A DNA stretch of 64,000 bases from VAXT01 sp963728535 (GCA_963728535.1 CAVSKK010000001.1:992001-1056000); one strand, 5' to 3'; counted from the first letter of the stretch, positions 24,443 through 32,341 are shown. Program-made: numbers and translations. Notes: a model not told the origin generated them from the letters alone.

Positions 24443-25471
24443 ATGGCGGGTTCGGTGGAATCGCGACTCAGGGTCACGCGCCGGCAGATCCTGGCGTTCC
24501 GGCGACGAGTCGGTTCGCTCGACGAGCGCATGCCGATGAGCTCGAAGTCGTTGCGCCTGGCGGCGTGGGCAGGCCTCCAGGACAGCATGCCGAGAGCCGC
24601 GCTGCTCTCGTTGCACGCGCGGGTCGACGGGGTCGAGTCGTCGACGTGGGCGGATCCGTCTCTCGCCCAGCTGTGGGGCCCTCGTTACAGCACCTATGTC
24701 GTCCCGAAGCGCGACTTCGCGCTGTTCTCGCTCGGGAGGCTTCCCGACCAAGCCAAGGGCAGGCTTCGGGCCGAGCGCATGGCCAAGCGGGTGCATGCTC
24801 AGCTCGACGGCGCGCGCGCAACGGACCGTGAGGTTGCGAGCGCGCTCAACGTCGGGAACGCGATCAGGTACGCCGCGACGACGGGCACGGTCGCCATCCG
24901 CTGGGAGGGGGCGCGAGCGCCGACCGTCTGGACCGTGGCGGCTCCCGAGATCAGCCCGGCCGACGCGTGCAGCGAGCTCGCCCGACGCTACCTCAACATC
25001 TTCGGGCCGACCACGGCGACCAGCTTCGCCCGCTGGGCAGGGATCTCCCGGCGGTCGGCGAGTGCTGCGTTCGCGGCCCTCCAGGCATCGTTGCTGCCGG
25101 TTCGATCGCCACTCGGCGACGAGTGGCTGCTCGCAGAAGACGAGCCGGCGATTCGCGCCGAGAAGACGGTCGCTGCGCCCGCGCGCCTGCTACCGAGCGG
25201 CGATGCCTACTTTCTGCTCGACGGCGCCGAGCGGGAGCTGCTCGTCCCGCGCGAGGATCAGCGGCAGCGTCTCTGGACGCCCCGCGTGTGGCCGGGCGCG
25301 CTCCTCGTCGACGGCGAGATCCGCGGCACCTGGAGACGGGCGCAGCACACCGTACGGATCGAGGCCTGGACACGTCTCGCGCGCGGAACGCGCGACGCGG
25401 TCGAGGCGGAAGCCGCCACGCTGCCGCTCCCAGGCCTCGAGCGACCGATCGAGGTGATTTGGAACACATAG
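24443..25471 (+). CDS. AlkZ-like winged-helix DNA glycosylase family protein (HTH_42)
   Basis: 342 residues. It contains the family pattern: VTRRQILAFRRRVGSLDERM, LRLAAWAGLQDSMPRAALLSLHARV, YSTYVVPKRDFALFSLGRLP, LNIFGPTTATSFARWAGIS and C-terminal WPGALLVDGEIRGTWRR. AlkZ-like enzymes remove alkylated bases and unhook interstrand crosslinks using a Q-x-Q or Q-x-D pair in a helix. The aligned triplet here is His58-Ala59-Arg60, so the catalytic pair differs (my alignment by eye). It is likely cotranscribed with the MFS gene (18 nt gap); a genotoxin-resistance pair is an inference. Confidence 0.85.
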   Translation: MAGSVESRLRVTRRQILAFRRRVGSLDERMPMSSKSLRLAAWAGLQDSMPRAALLSLHARVDGVESSTWADPSLAQLWGPRYSTYVVPKRDFALFSLGRLPDQAKGRLRAERMAKRVHAQLDGARATDREVASALNVGNAIRYAATTGTVAIRWEGARAPTVWTVAAPEISPADACSELARRYLNIFGPTTATSFARWAGISRRSASAAFAALQASLLPVRSPLGDEWLLAEDEPAIRAEKTVAAPARLLPSGDAYFLLDGAERELLVPREDQRQRLWTPRVWPGALLVDGEIRGTWRRAQHTVRIEAWTRLARGTRDAVEAEAATLPLPGLERPIEVIWNT

Positions 25472-25488
25472 TCGAGCCTTTCCGATAG

Positions 25489-26640
25489 ATGGACGCGGCG
25501 CGGCGGCTGGCGCTCGGCCGGTTGATCTCGCTGATGGGCGGCTCGGCTGCGTACATCGCGCTGATCGCCGCGCTCTACGAGGGGACGGGCTCGGCCGCCT
25601 GGGTCTCGGCGGCGCTCTTCGTCGGGGTCGTCGGCTCGGTGATCGGAGCGCCGGCCGCCGGGTACGTGGGCGACCACTACGACCGGCGACGCGTGCTGAT
25701 CTCGACCGATCTCGCCTCGGCAGCGGTCGCCGGTGCGATGGCGCTCGTCATCCACGAGCCGGCTGCGCTCGTCGGGCTCTTCGGCCTGCTGGCGCTCGTC
25801 ACGAGCCCGTTCGGGCCCGCGTCGGGTGCCGCGATCCCGAACCTCGTCGGAGCAGAGGCGGCCGCACAGGCCAACGCGCTCGTCGCGGCCACGACGTCGG
25901 CGGGATACCTGCTCGGCCCGCTGGCCGGAGGGCTGCTGCTCGGTGTCGGCGCATCGGCCCCGGAGCTGTTCGCGGCCGACGCCGCCAGCTTCGTCGTCTC
26001 GGCCGTGTTCGTCTTCTCCATCCGCCGCTCGTTCGGGACCGGGCGCGGCACGGAGTCGCACCCGGGCATGCTCGCGGGCGTGCGGCTGATCGCCCGCGAG
26101 CGCATGCTGCGCCTGCTCGTCGCGGCGTCGATGACCTCGCTGCTCGGAATCGGGATCGTCAACGTCGCGGCCTACCCGCTCTCGATTGACCTCGGAGGAG
26201 GCACCGAGGGCTACGGCGCGATGGAGTCGCTGCTCGGCGGAGGCGGCCTCGTCGGGGCGGCGCTTGCGGCGCGCGTGCTGACCACGGGCCGTGCCCCGAC
26301 GGTCATCGCCGTCTCGTTCGCCGTGTCGGGCGCGGGGCTTGCGCTCGCCGCCGGTGCGCCCGTCTTGCTCGTCGCCCTGGCCGGGATGGCGGTGGCCGGC
26401 GCGGGCCGCGGGCTCGGCGAGGTTGCCGACACGACGCTCGTCCAGGCGAGGACGGACGATGCCGTGCGCAGCCGGGTCTTCGCGGCACAGGAGGGCGCGG
26501 CCCACGTCGCGTTCAGCATGGCGATGCTCGCAGGCGGCGTCCTCGTCGGGGCTGGCGGCGCGCGCGTCGCGATCGGGACCGCGGCTGGCTGCGCGGGCGC
26601 CGCTGCGCTCATCGCCTCGCGCATGCGAGCGATCCGTTAG
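25489..26640 (+). CDS. MFS transporter
   Basis: 383 residues with about 12 membrane helices. The loop 2-3 signature is GYVGDHYDRRRVLIST, and ALVTSPFGPASGAAIPNLVGA and GIVNVAAYPLSIDLGG are helices of MFS_3-type (enterobactin exporter-like) proteins. It sits 18 nt downstream of the AlkZ-like gene, so export of a genotoxic or other small molecule is possible; the substrate is unknown. The stop shares TTAG with the convergent SNase gene. Confidence 0.9.
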   Translation: MDAARRLALGRLISLMGGSAAYIALIAALYEGTGSAAWVSAALFVGVVGSVIGAPAAGYVGDHYDRRRVLISTDLASAAVAGAMALVIHEPAALVGLFGLLALVTSPFGPASGAAIPNLVGAEAAAQANALVAATTSAGYLLGPLAGGLLLGVGASAPELFAADAASFVVSAVFVFSIRRSFGTGRGTESHPGMLAGVRLIARERMLRLLVAASMTSLLGIGIVNVAAYPLSIDLGGGTEGYGAMESLLGGGGLVGAALAARVLTTGRAPTVIAVSFAVSGAGLALAAGAPVLLVALAGMAVAGAGRGLGEVADTTLVQARTDDAVRSRVFAAQEGAAHVAFSMAMLAGGVLVGAGGARVAIGTAAGCAGAAALIASRMRAIR

Positions 26641-27149
26641 GTCGCGGGGCCGCTCGCCAGCGAGCCGAGCGGGTCGAAGCGCGCAAGCGGGCACGCCGCC
26701 CAGAGGCCCCTGCGCTCGGAGCGGGCCTCTTCTGTTGCCTGGAGGAGCTCGCTCGCGTGGCGGCCGCGCTTGCCACCGTAGAACCAGACGCCCGCGGCGC
26801 CCTCGCGGACGAGCGTCACGTTCACGTCCTCGTCGCCCTTCCAGACGTAGGCGAGCGTGCGCTGGAAGCGGTCGATCTGGTCGAGGCCGGGGTCCTGCTC
26901 GATCCGCACACGTGTGCCGGCAGGAAGCAGCCTGCGCGTGAGCGCAGAGGCCGCGTCGCCGTAGCACTCCCCGCGCTTCTCCGGCGTGTCGATCTGCACG
27001 AGACGGACGCGCTGGCCGCCGACGAGCTCGATCGTGTCGCCGTCGACCACGCGGGCGACGACGGCGCTGCTCGACGAGTCGCCGCGGGTGACGAGAACGA
27101 AAGCGCCGAGCGCGAGGGCAACGAGCGCGAGGAGGACGACGAGCCTCAC
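26637..27149 (-). CDS. SNase/thermonuclease-like protein, membrane-anchored or secreted
   Basis: 170 residues, GTG start overlapping the next gene by 4 nt. A hydrophobic N-terminus (residues 3-20) is an anchor or signal. SNase-fold landmarks are VVARVVDGDTIEL, RVRLVQIDTPEK, LDQIDRFQRTLAYVW and VTLVREGAAGVWF. Two catalytic Arg equivalents are present. The catalytic Glu of the YGPEAS motif is not: the sequence reads YGDAAS, so the general base position holds Ala with an Asp beside it. Activity is uncertain. Confidence 0.88.
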   Translation of the reverse strand: MRLVVLLALVALALGAFVLVTRGDSSSSAVVARVVDGDTIELVGGQRVRLVQIDTPEKRGECYGDAASALTRRLLPAGTRVRIEQDPGLDQIDRFQRTLAYVWKGDEDVNVTLVREGAAGVWFYGGKRGRHASELLQATEEARSERRGLWAACPLARFDPLGSLASGPAT

Positions 27150-27544
27150 CGGCGGCGCGAGGCGAGAAGCACGGCCAGGATCGTGCCGGCGGCGGCGAGC
27201 TGGGCCCAGGCGGGGATGCCACCCTCACGGTGCCAGCCCTGCACGCGGTGGCTCGGGAAGAGCTTGCGCCCGCCGGGTCGCGGGAGCGACAGGACGTGCT
27301 CGATGTCGGGAGCCGAGGCTGCGAGAGCGCCGATCGTGACCGGATGGAAAGGCCCGTAACGAGCCGCGAGCGCGAGAACCGCGGTGGCGCCGCTCGCGAT
27401 CTCGAAGCGCTGCGAATCGATGTCGTGGTGCGGAACGGCGTCGCCGAGCCCATGCAGGGCGAGGCCGAGGACCAGCGCGCCGGTGCGCGAGCCGACGAGC
27501 GCGCCGCCTGCTGCGCCGGTTGTGACGTGCAGCGAGACGATCAC
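27146..27544 (-). CDS. Small integral membrane protein, metal-dependent hydrolase-like
   Basis: 132 residues. GALVLGLALHGLGDAVPHHDI contains a His/Asp cluster. AASAPDIEHVLSLPRPG, followed by FPSHRVQGWHREGG, resembles short 'membrane-bound metal-dependent hydrolase' (YdjM/DUF457-like) proteins. Overlaps both neighbours by 4 nt, so it is coupled to the PIN gene upstream and the SNase gene downstream. Confidence 0.75.
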   Translation of the reverse strand: MIVSLHVTTGAAGGALVGSRTGALVLGLALHGLGDAVPHHDIDSQRFEIASGATAVLALAARYGPFHPVTIGALAASAPDIEHVLSLPRPGGRKLFPSHRVQGWHREGGIPAWAQLAAAGTILAVLLASRRR

Positions 27545-27909
27545 GCGACGAGCTCCGACCGCGTTGCGAGAGCTGCCAGGCGGCGGTCAGCCGTGACGAG
27601 GACAGCTTCTGTCCGCTCGGCGAGCACGAGATAACACGCGTCGTACGTAGAGATGTTCAGCCTGAGCGAGACCTCGAAAGCCCCTGCCACGAGCTCCTCG
27701 AGAGGCCGCAGGCGGAGTGGAAGCGCGAGCAGGTCCATGAAAGCGATGTCGGCGCGCTCACGAGGAAGGAGGCCCGAGCGGACATACCGCATCAGCGCTT
27801 GCGCGACCTCGACGAGTGCAAGCTCCGGCGCCACCGCCTGGGGAAAGTGCTTGCGGACCGGGTGTTCCGACTCGAGCAGGCCCCGAACGAACGCGCTCGC
27901 GTCGACCAC
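27541..27909 (-). CDS. PIN-domain toxin (VapC-like)
   Basis: 122 residues, GTG start. MVDASAFVRGLLESEHP lacks the usual few N-terminal residues but keeps the first Asp. VAPELALVEVAQALMRYVR (Glu), then NISTYDACYLVLAERT (Asp) and AVLVTADRRLAALA (Asp) complete the PIN site. It follows the FitA-like antitoxin by 4 nt and overlaps the membrane gene downstream. Confidence 0.88.
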   Translation of the reverse strand: MVDASAFVRGLLESEHPVRKHFPQAVAPELALVEVAQALMRYVRSGLLPRERADIAFMDLLALPLRLRPLEELVAGAFEVSLRLNISTYDACYLVLAERTEAVLVTADRRLAALATRSELVA

Positions 27910-27913
27910 CGGG

Positions 27914-28168
27914 CTAGTGCGAATCTCGATCTTCCCGGATGACGTCCTCGGGCGCCGGCCAATCGGGCCCGAAGCCGATCTCCTTTGCGTTTGCCTCGAG
28001 GCTGGCGATCACCTCGTCAATGCTGCGCCGCTTCCAGCGCAAGGCGCCCACCAGGATTGCAAGGGCTTCGCTGCTGATCGACGTACCGCGCTTCTTCGCC
28101 TGCTCGCGCAGGGCGCCGTAAACGTCTTCGGGAACGTTGCGGATATACAGAGTCGGCACCTCGATCAT
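27914..28168 (-). CDS. FitA-like RHH antitoxin
   Basis: 84 residues: MIEVPTLYIRNVPEDVYGALREQAKKRGTS is the FitA-type RHH start, then ISSEALAILVGALRW and an acidic end (FGPDWPAPEDVIREDRD) for toxin binding. A perfect inverted repeat (28169-28185) abuts the ATG, a strong autoregulation signal. Confidence 0.88.
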   Translation of the reverse strand: MIEVPTLYIRNVPEDVYGALREQAKKRGTSISSEALAILVGALRWKRRSIDEVIASLEANAKEIGFGPDWPAPEDVIREDRDSH

Positions 28169-28185
28169 GCTAGCACTCTGCTAGC
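28169..28185. promoter_or_regulatory. Perfect inverted-repeat operator candidate abutting the FitA-like start
   Basis: GCTAGCA - CTC - TGCTAGC: perfect 7-bp arms with a 3-nt spacer, immediately upstream of the ATG at 28168. Binding here would block the start region. Confidence 0.55.
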
Positions 28186-28190
28186 GCCGC

Positions 28191-28361
28191 TCAAGACGAG
28201 TCCTCGAGCCGTGGCGCGGGATGCCCGTTCTCGATCCGCAGGCGCTCGATCAGCTCGGAGGCGGCGCCGCGCGACTCCGGAAACTCCTCGCCCATCCGCT
28301 CGCAGAGCGCCGCGGCGAGGGCGTACACCTGCCGGACCGTTGGCTTGCCCGTCTTCTCCAC
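28191..28361 (-). CDS. Small basic helical protein, function unknown
   Basis: 56 residues from the GTG at 28361, reading VEKTGKPTVRQVYALAAALCERM, then GEEFPESRGAASELIERLRIENG. It looks like a single-domain helical protein; the central GKPTVRQVYALA pattern is conserved in small actinobacterial hypothetical proteins. Longer upstream starts are antisense to the flippase gene. It is just upstream of the FitA/PIN operon. Confidence 0.6.
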   Translation of the reverse strand: MEKTGKPTVRQVYALAAALCERMGEEFPESRGAASELIERLRIENGHPAPRLEDSS

Positions 28362-28422
28362 CGTGGCTATCGAAGCATCGGACGGCACGCGTGACTGTGC
28401 CGATTTCGTGACACTTGGGCGC

Positions 28423-29403
28423 GTGCAGCGGCTGCGCCGGGCATACGAGTGGGTCGTGAGTCGCCGCTGGGCGCTCGTCACGATCCAGCTGACCGCGCTT
28501 GGCGTGCTCCTCTTCTTCCTCGGCTGGGCATTCCGCGGAGCCTGGCAAGAGGCGAAGCCCCTCCTGCGCGACGCCGACCTCTCGGACGTCGCCATCTCGA
28601 CCGCGATCCTCGCCGTCTACTACCTCCTCTTCACCGTTGGCTGGCAGCGAATCCTGCGAGCCTGGGGCCTGCGCATCCCCTATTTCCTTGCGCTCCAGGC
28701 AGAAATGGCCTCGGTGCTTGCGAAGTACGTGCCGGGAACGGTCTGGATTCCAGCGGCGCGCATCGCCGCGCTGAGGCGCGTCGGGATTCACAAGGGGCCG
28801 CTCATCGTCGCCTCGATGTTGATGGAGGCAGGGCTCTCGGCTCTCGCCGGCATCCTCGTCTTCTTCGTCAGCTTGACGACGGTCGGCTTCAGCGCCGCGC
28901 CGGTGCTGCCGCTCCTGGCTCTCGCTCTCCTCGTCGGTGTCGGCCTGCATCCCCGGATCTTCACGCCGGGCATTCGGCGCGTCATGCGCCGGTTCGGCGG
29001 GGCCGACCTGCCTGTCCTCCCCTACTCGACGATGCTCAGCCTGATCGTCTTCTACTCGTTCACGTGGCTCGTCGGCGGCGCCGCGATCTGGTTCCTGTTG
29101 CGGTCACTCGGCGGCGATCCGGCCGTCTCGGACATCCCGTACCTCGGCGGAGTCGCCGCAGTCTCGGCGATCGTGGCGGTCCTCTCGCTGATCACGCCTT
29201 CGGGCCTGGGCGTGCGCGAGGCCTCGATGTACGGGCTGCTGGTCGCGATCACCTCGGACGGTGTCGCGCTCGGCGTCACGGTCTTGAACCGGCTGACGAT
29301 CACGATCGTCGAAGCGGTGCTCCTGGTCGCCGCTGGACTCGCCTGGCGCTACCTGCCGCACCCGCGCCCGAGCCCGGAGCCCGCACCCGAAACGGGACCA
29401 TAA
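28423..29403 (+). CDS. Flippase-like integral membrane protein (LPG_synthase_TM/UPF0104)
   Basis: 326 residues from the GTG at 28423 (VQRLRRAYEWVVSRRW). About eight membrane helices. Landmarks: YYLLFTVGWQRILRAWGL, EMASVLAKYVPGTVWIPAAR (the conserved K-Y-x-P-G motif) and ITPSGLGVREASMYGLLVAI (conserved PSGLGVRE). The family includes AglD-like and MprF-type TM domains that flip or transfer lipid-linked groups. A role in envelope lipid or glycan transport is plausible, not certain. Confidence 0.88.
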   Translation: MQRLRRAYEWVVSRRWALVTIQLTALGVLLFFLGWAFRGAWQEAKPLLRDADLSDVAISTAILAVYYLLFTVGWQRILRAWGLRIPYFLALQAEMASVLAKYVPGTVWIPAARIAALRRVGIHKGPLIVASMLMEAGLSALAGILVFFVSLTTVGFSAAPVLPLLALALLVGVGLHPRIFTPGIRRVMRRFGGADLPVLPYSTMLSLIVFYSFTWLVGGAAIWFLLRSLGGDPAVSDIPYLGGVAAVSAIVAVLSLITPSGLGVREASMYGLLVAITSDGVALGVTVLNRLTITIVEAVLLVAAGLAWRYLPHPRPSPEPAPETGP

Positions 29404-29570
29404 AAATTCGCCGAGCCGGTTGCGCTTTCGTCCTCTCAACCAACTGACTTTCGGCTTGCACCTACGGTCTACCGGTTGAGTCTCGACCTAGTTGCGCTCC
29501 GTGCTCGGCGCAAGAGGCAACCTATAGGTGCCCGGGAAGCGGTTGCAAGTGGGTTCGGTCAGAAAGTTTG

Positions 29571-29623
29571 CGCTCTTTGCGAGATCGCGAAATCGGGCGC
29601 GAAAAAACTTTGCGCAAAGAGCG
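29571..29623 (-). terminator. Structured 3' region after the 70-aa gene
   Basis: Outer 11-bp perfect inverted repeat (CGCTCTTTGCG / CGCAAAGAGCG) with an inner TCGCG/CGCGA stem. On the minus strand the palindrome CTTTGCGCAAAG is followed by six T residues, 5 nt past the stop. Likely terminator for one or both convergent genes. Confidence 0.5.
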
Positions 29624-29627
29624 TAGA

Positions 29628-29840
29628 TCAGCTCTCGTCAGAGTCGGCGCGTCGGCGACTTCGAAACCAGAGAACGCCGCCGAGCGTGGCCAGCCCTGCC
29701 GCGATCACGCGCTTGGTCGGCTTCGTCGAGTCGTCGGAACGAACGGACACGGAAGCCTTCGCCTTCCGCTTGGCCGCCTGCTTCCCGACCTGCCACACCG
29801 CCCAGCCAAGGAGGGCGTTTCGCCTGTTCATGAGTGCCAT
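29628..29840 (-). CDS. Small basic single-pass membrane protein
   Basis: 70 residues (MALMNRRNALLGWAVWQVGK). An N-terminal hydrophobic stretch, a Lys/Arg-rich middle (KQAAKRKAKAS), then a second hydrophobic segment VIAAGLATLGGVLWF and a final Arg-rich tail. An ATG at 29831 is an equally good start. Similar 'GW.V..VGK..AKRKAK' proteins are common in this clade; the function is unknown. Confidence 0.65.
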   Translation of the reverse strand: MALMNRRNALLGWAVWQVGKQAAKRKAKASVSVRSDDSTKPTKRVIAAGLATLGGVLWFRSRRRADSDES

Positions 29841-29880
29841 GCCACGAGCCTACCCGTCGTCGCTTCGGGTCACACATAGC

Positions 29881-29907
29881 AGGACGCCGCCCCCCGAGCG
29901 GCGTCCT
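29881..29907. terminator. GC-rich hairpin downstream of the short sigma factor gene
   Basis: AGGACGCCGC - 7-nt loop - GCGGCGTCCT: perfect 10-bp stem, 76 nt past the sigma gene's stop and upstream of the 70-aa gene. No T tract. Confidence 0.45.
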
Positions 29908-29983
29908 GATGATCCGGGCCAAGAGGAGGAAACAAGCAGGCCCGAATCGCCCACGCACAGAAGATGCCGCGGCGGCGCGAAAC

Positions 29984-30715
29984 CTACGTTCTGCTCAGCG
30001 AGGCTTGGTTCTCGCCGAAGAATGATGAGAGCGATCGCGGGAGCGACACGTCAGCCAGAGCGCGCAGCGCAGCGCGCTGCGAGCGTTGTCCCTGCTCGAA
30101 GGCGGCGCAGTCATCGCACACCCGAGCGTGAGCGCGAAGGGCCCGGCGCTCGGAACGCTTGAGCAAGCCGTCCAGGTGACGGGAGATCGCACGCTCGGCC
30201 TCGTGGCACGTGAGCGCGCCCTCGAGCTCCTCGCGCAGGGCCCGGCGGGCCTGGAAGAGCAGAGTCTCGACGGCGGGCAGTGACACGTTCAGGATCTGCG
30301 CGATCTCAGCGTAGGAGCGCCCCTCGACCTCGCGCATGATGAGCGCGGCGCGTTGGTCGAAGCGAAGGCGGCCGAGCGCGCGCTGCATGTCGTTCCTCGT
30401 CGGGCCCTCCTCGTCGGGAACCGCCTCTGCAACCTGCTCCTCGAGGTCGACCTCGTCCAGCCGCGCCTCCTGTCGAGCCCGCTGCTGGCAGAGCTCGTGC
30501 GCGATGCCGATCAGCCGGGTCCTCGGCGAGTCGAAACGCTCACCCTGGAGGAAGACCCGGTAGGCGTTCAGGAAAGTCGTCTGGGCAACATCCTCCGCGT
30601 CTTCCGGGCTGCGGAGAACCACGAGGGCGTAGCGATAGACCTCGCGAACGTTTTGACGGTACAGCCGCTCGAATGCCCGGTCCACGCGCGGCCGCTGCGC
30701 AAGCAGTGGCGTCAT
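29984..30715 (-). CDS. ECF sigma factor fused to a zinc anti-sigma (ZAS/zf-HC2) domain
   Basis: 243 residues. Sigma region 2 (about 15-80: RLYRQNVREVYRYALVVL, DAEDVAQTTFLNAYR) and region 4 (about 108-163: LRFDQRAALIMREVEGRSYAEIAQIL, LPAVETLLFQARRAL). A zinc anti-sigma motif follows in the same chain: Cys170, then His196-x3-Cys200-x2-Cys203 (RAHARVCDDC). It ends right after LPRSLSSFFGENQ, the point where its longer neighbour continues into a membrane segment. Sigma and inhibitor in one polypeptide suggests self-inhibition relieved by zinc or redox. Tandem paralogue of the next gene, 41 nt downstream of it. Confidence 0.9.
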   Translation of the reverse strand: MTPLLAQRPRVDRAFERLYRQNVREVYRYALVVLRSPEDAEDVAQTTFLNAYRVFLQGERFDSPRTRLIGIAHELCQQRARQEARLDEVDLEEQVAEAVPDEEGPTRNDMQRALGRLRFDQRAALIMREVEGRSYAEIAQILNVSLPAVETLLFQARRALREELEGALTCHEAERAISRHLDGLLKRSERRALRAHARVCDDCAAFEQGQRSQRAALRALADVSLPRSLSSFFGENQASLSRT

Positions 30716-30756
30716 CGCCTAGAAAGATGCGGCCGGGGCGGATTTCTTGCGGTTGG

Positions 30757-32079
30757 CTAGGGGAGGGGCGGCGGCGGCGGGAGTGGTGGTGGCGGCGGGA
30801 GTGGTGGCGGCGGGAGTGGCGGGAGGGGCGGTACGGGTGGGAGAGGTGGCACGGGTGGCAGGGGTGGCACGGGCGGCAGGGGTGGCACTGGCGGCAACGG
30901 AGGCGGCGGCAGCTCTACCGGGGGATCTGGGAGTCGCGGGAGCCGGATCGGAAGCCGCGGAAGTCCTGGAGCCCGTGCGCCAGCGTTCTGCTCCGCCCCC
31001 TGCTCCTGGTGTGGCGGACGAGCTCCCGCTGCGCCGGCGGTGGTGCCCTGCGCCCCGCCCGCCTCTCCCCCGTGCAGCCTCGCCTTCGGGCGGTGCGAGG
31101 GGCCGCGCGAGCCGGGGCCGGCGAGAGCGCGTCCGAACGCGCTCGCGCCTACGTCCCGACCTGTAAGGAGCGACACGGCGGAGAAGTGGCCGCCGTCGAC
31201 AAAAGCCGCCGGAGTCGCGCGCGAAGAACTCGTGTCCTTCGCGGCCACGGCCTGGACTGCCTCCCGGCCGATGCCGGTTGCGACGACGCCCGCGACGAGA
31301 ACGCCCGCGACCTTCGCGCCGATTCCCACACCGGCGAAAGCGGCACCGCCGCCTGCAGCAGCACCGCTGCCGAAGAAGGAGCCCAGCGAGGCCGGAAGCG
31401 GCACCCCGCCGAGGCCCTTGAGCGTGGCGCTCTGGGCGCGCTGGCGGCGCTCGAGGACGGCGCAGTCCTTGCACTCGCGCAGGTGGGCACGCAAGGCGCC
31501 GCGCTCCGAGCTCGGGAGGCGCTGCTCTTGCAGGCGCGTGAGTGTGAGCTCTGCTTCCTGGCATGTGAGGCCGCCCTCGAGCTGTTCGCGGAGGGCCCGG
31601 CGGGCGCGGAAGATGAGGGTCTCGACGGCGCCGACGGAGACATCGAGGATCTGGGCGATCTCGGCGTATGAGCGTCCCTCAAGCTCGCGCATGACGAGCG
31701 CTGCGCGCTGGTTGAAGCCGAGGAACCCGAGGGCGCGGCGGATCTCGCCGGCGCTCGGCACGTCGCTGTCGTCGGGGGTGGCCGGAGCTCGGCTCTCGTC
31801 GAACTCGACCTCTTGGGGCCGCCGCGAAGCGTCGCGGAAGCGCTGGCGGCAGACGTTGTGGGCGATCTTGATCAGCCAGTTGTGGGGGCGCTCTGGGCGT
31901 TCGCCGCGCTGGAACGCGCGGTAGGCGCTCATGAACGTGGTCTGAGTGACGTCTTCCGCGTCGGCTTCGTTGTGCATGACGGCCAGCGCGTAGCGGTAGA
32001 CGGCGTGAACGTGCTTCTTGTAGAGGCGCTCGAAGGAGCGGTCGACGGCACGCGGTCGCTGCGTGAGTAGGGGAGTCAC
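30757..32079 (-). CDS. ECF sigma factor fused to ZAS domain, transmembrane segment and proline-rich tail
   Basis: 440 residues. Sigma 2 about 17-80, sigma 4 about 112-165 (GFNQRAALVMRELEGRSYAE), ZAS 173-206 (Cys173; His199-x3-Cys203-x2-Cys206 in RAHLRECKDC). Residues about 245-270 (FAGVGIGAKVAGVLVAGVVA) are a plausible membrane helix. A variable 100-residue linker leads to a tail at 370-440 made of PPVPPL/PPLPP repeats, encoded by 18-nt direct repeats. In effect a transcription factor tethered to the membrane with an exterior rod. Activity would need release or a conformational signal. Same-strand paralogue downstream lacks TM and tail. Confidence 0.88.
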   Translation of the reverse strand: MTPLLTQRPRAVDRSFERLYKKHVHAVYRYALAVMHNEADAEDVTQTTFMSAYRAFQRGERPERPHNWLIKIAHNVCRQRFRDASRRPQEVEFDESRAPATPDDSDVPSAGEIRRALGFLGFNQRAALVMRELEGRSYAEIAQILDVSVGAVETLIFRARRALREQLEGGLTCQEAELTLTRLQEQRLPSSERGALRAHLRECKDCAVLERRQRAQSATLKGLGGVPLPASLGSFFGSGAAAGGGAAFAGVGIGAKVAGVLVAGVVATGIGREAVQAVAAKDTSSSRATPAAFVDGGHFSAVSLLTGRDVGASAFGRALAGPGSRGPSHRPKARLHGGEAGGAQGTTAGAAGARPPHQEQGAEQNAGARAPGLPRLPIRLPRLPDPPVELPPPPLPPVPPLPPVPPLPPVPPLPPVPPLPPLPPPPLPPPPPLPPPPPLP

Positions 32080-32257
32080 GGCTGGATAGACGCCGTTTCC
32101 TGCGATTGCTTGCGATTTGCGCTGGCCACAGTAGTTCTACAACGGTCGACGCTGTGCGACGGATACCGGTGCTGTCTCACAGTTTCCCCGATTTTGGCGC
32201 TTCGCGGTGTGATTTTCGCGGTTACGCTTGCGGCGGGTGGCGGGCGGAAAGGAGTCC

Positions 32258-32276
32258 TCCCCACCCCGGGTGGGGA
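32258..32276. other. Palindrome in the 262-nt gap upstream of the sigma genes
   Basis: TCCCCACCC - C - GGGTGGGGA: perfect 9-bp arms, 1-nt centre. Core shared with a second palindrome at 48790. Might be an operator for the sigma operon or a terminator of the CAP gene. Apart from it, I see no gene or other clear element in 32080-32341. Confidence 0.4.
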
Positions 32277-32341
32277 AGTTGGGCGCTGGTGGGTGCCTGC
32301 GATGAGGTCGGAGATCTTGAGTTGAGGGTCGGCGAGTGCAG

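Noticed and set aside
25258..27453. A 731-codon minus-strand frame across AlkZ-like, MFS and SNase genes
   Set aside because: Arg-rich, no motifs, opposes convincing genes.
30760..30905. GC-rich repeats in the sigma gene as a mobile or CRISPR-like array
   Set aside because: 18-nt repeats encode the Pro-Pro-x tail in frame; no spacers or cas genes.
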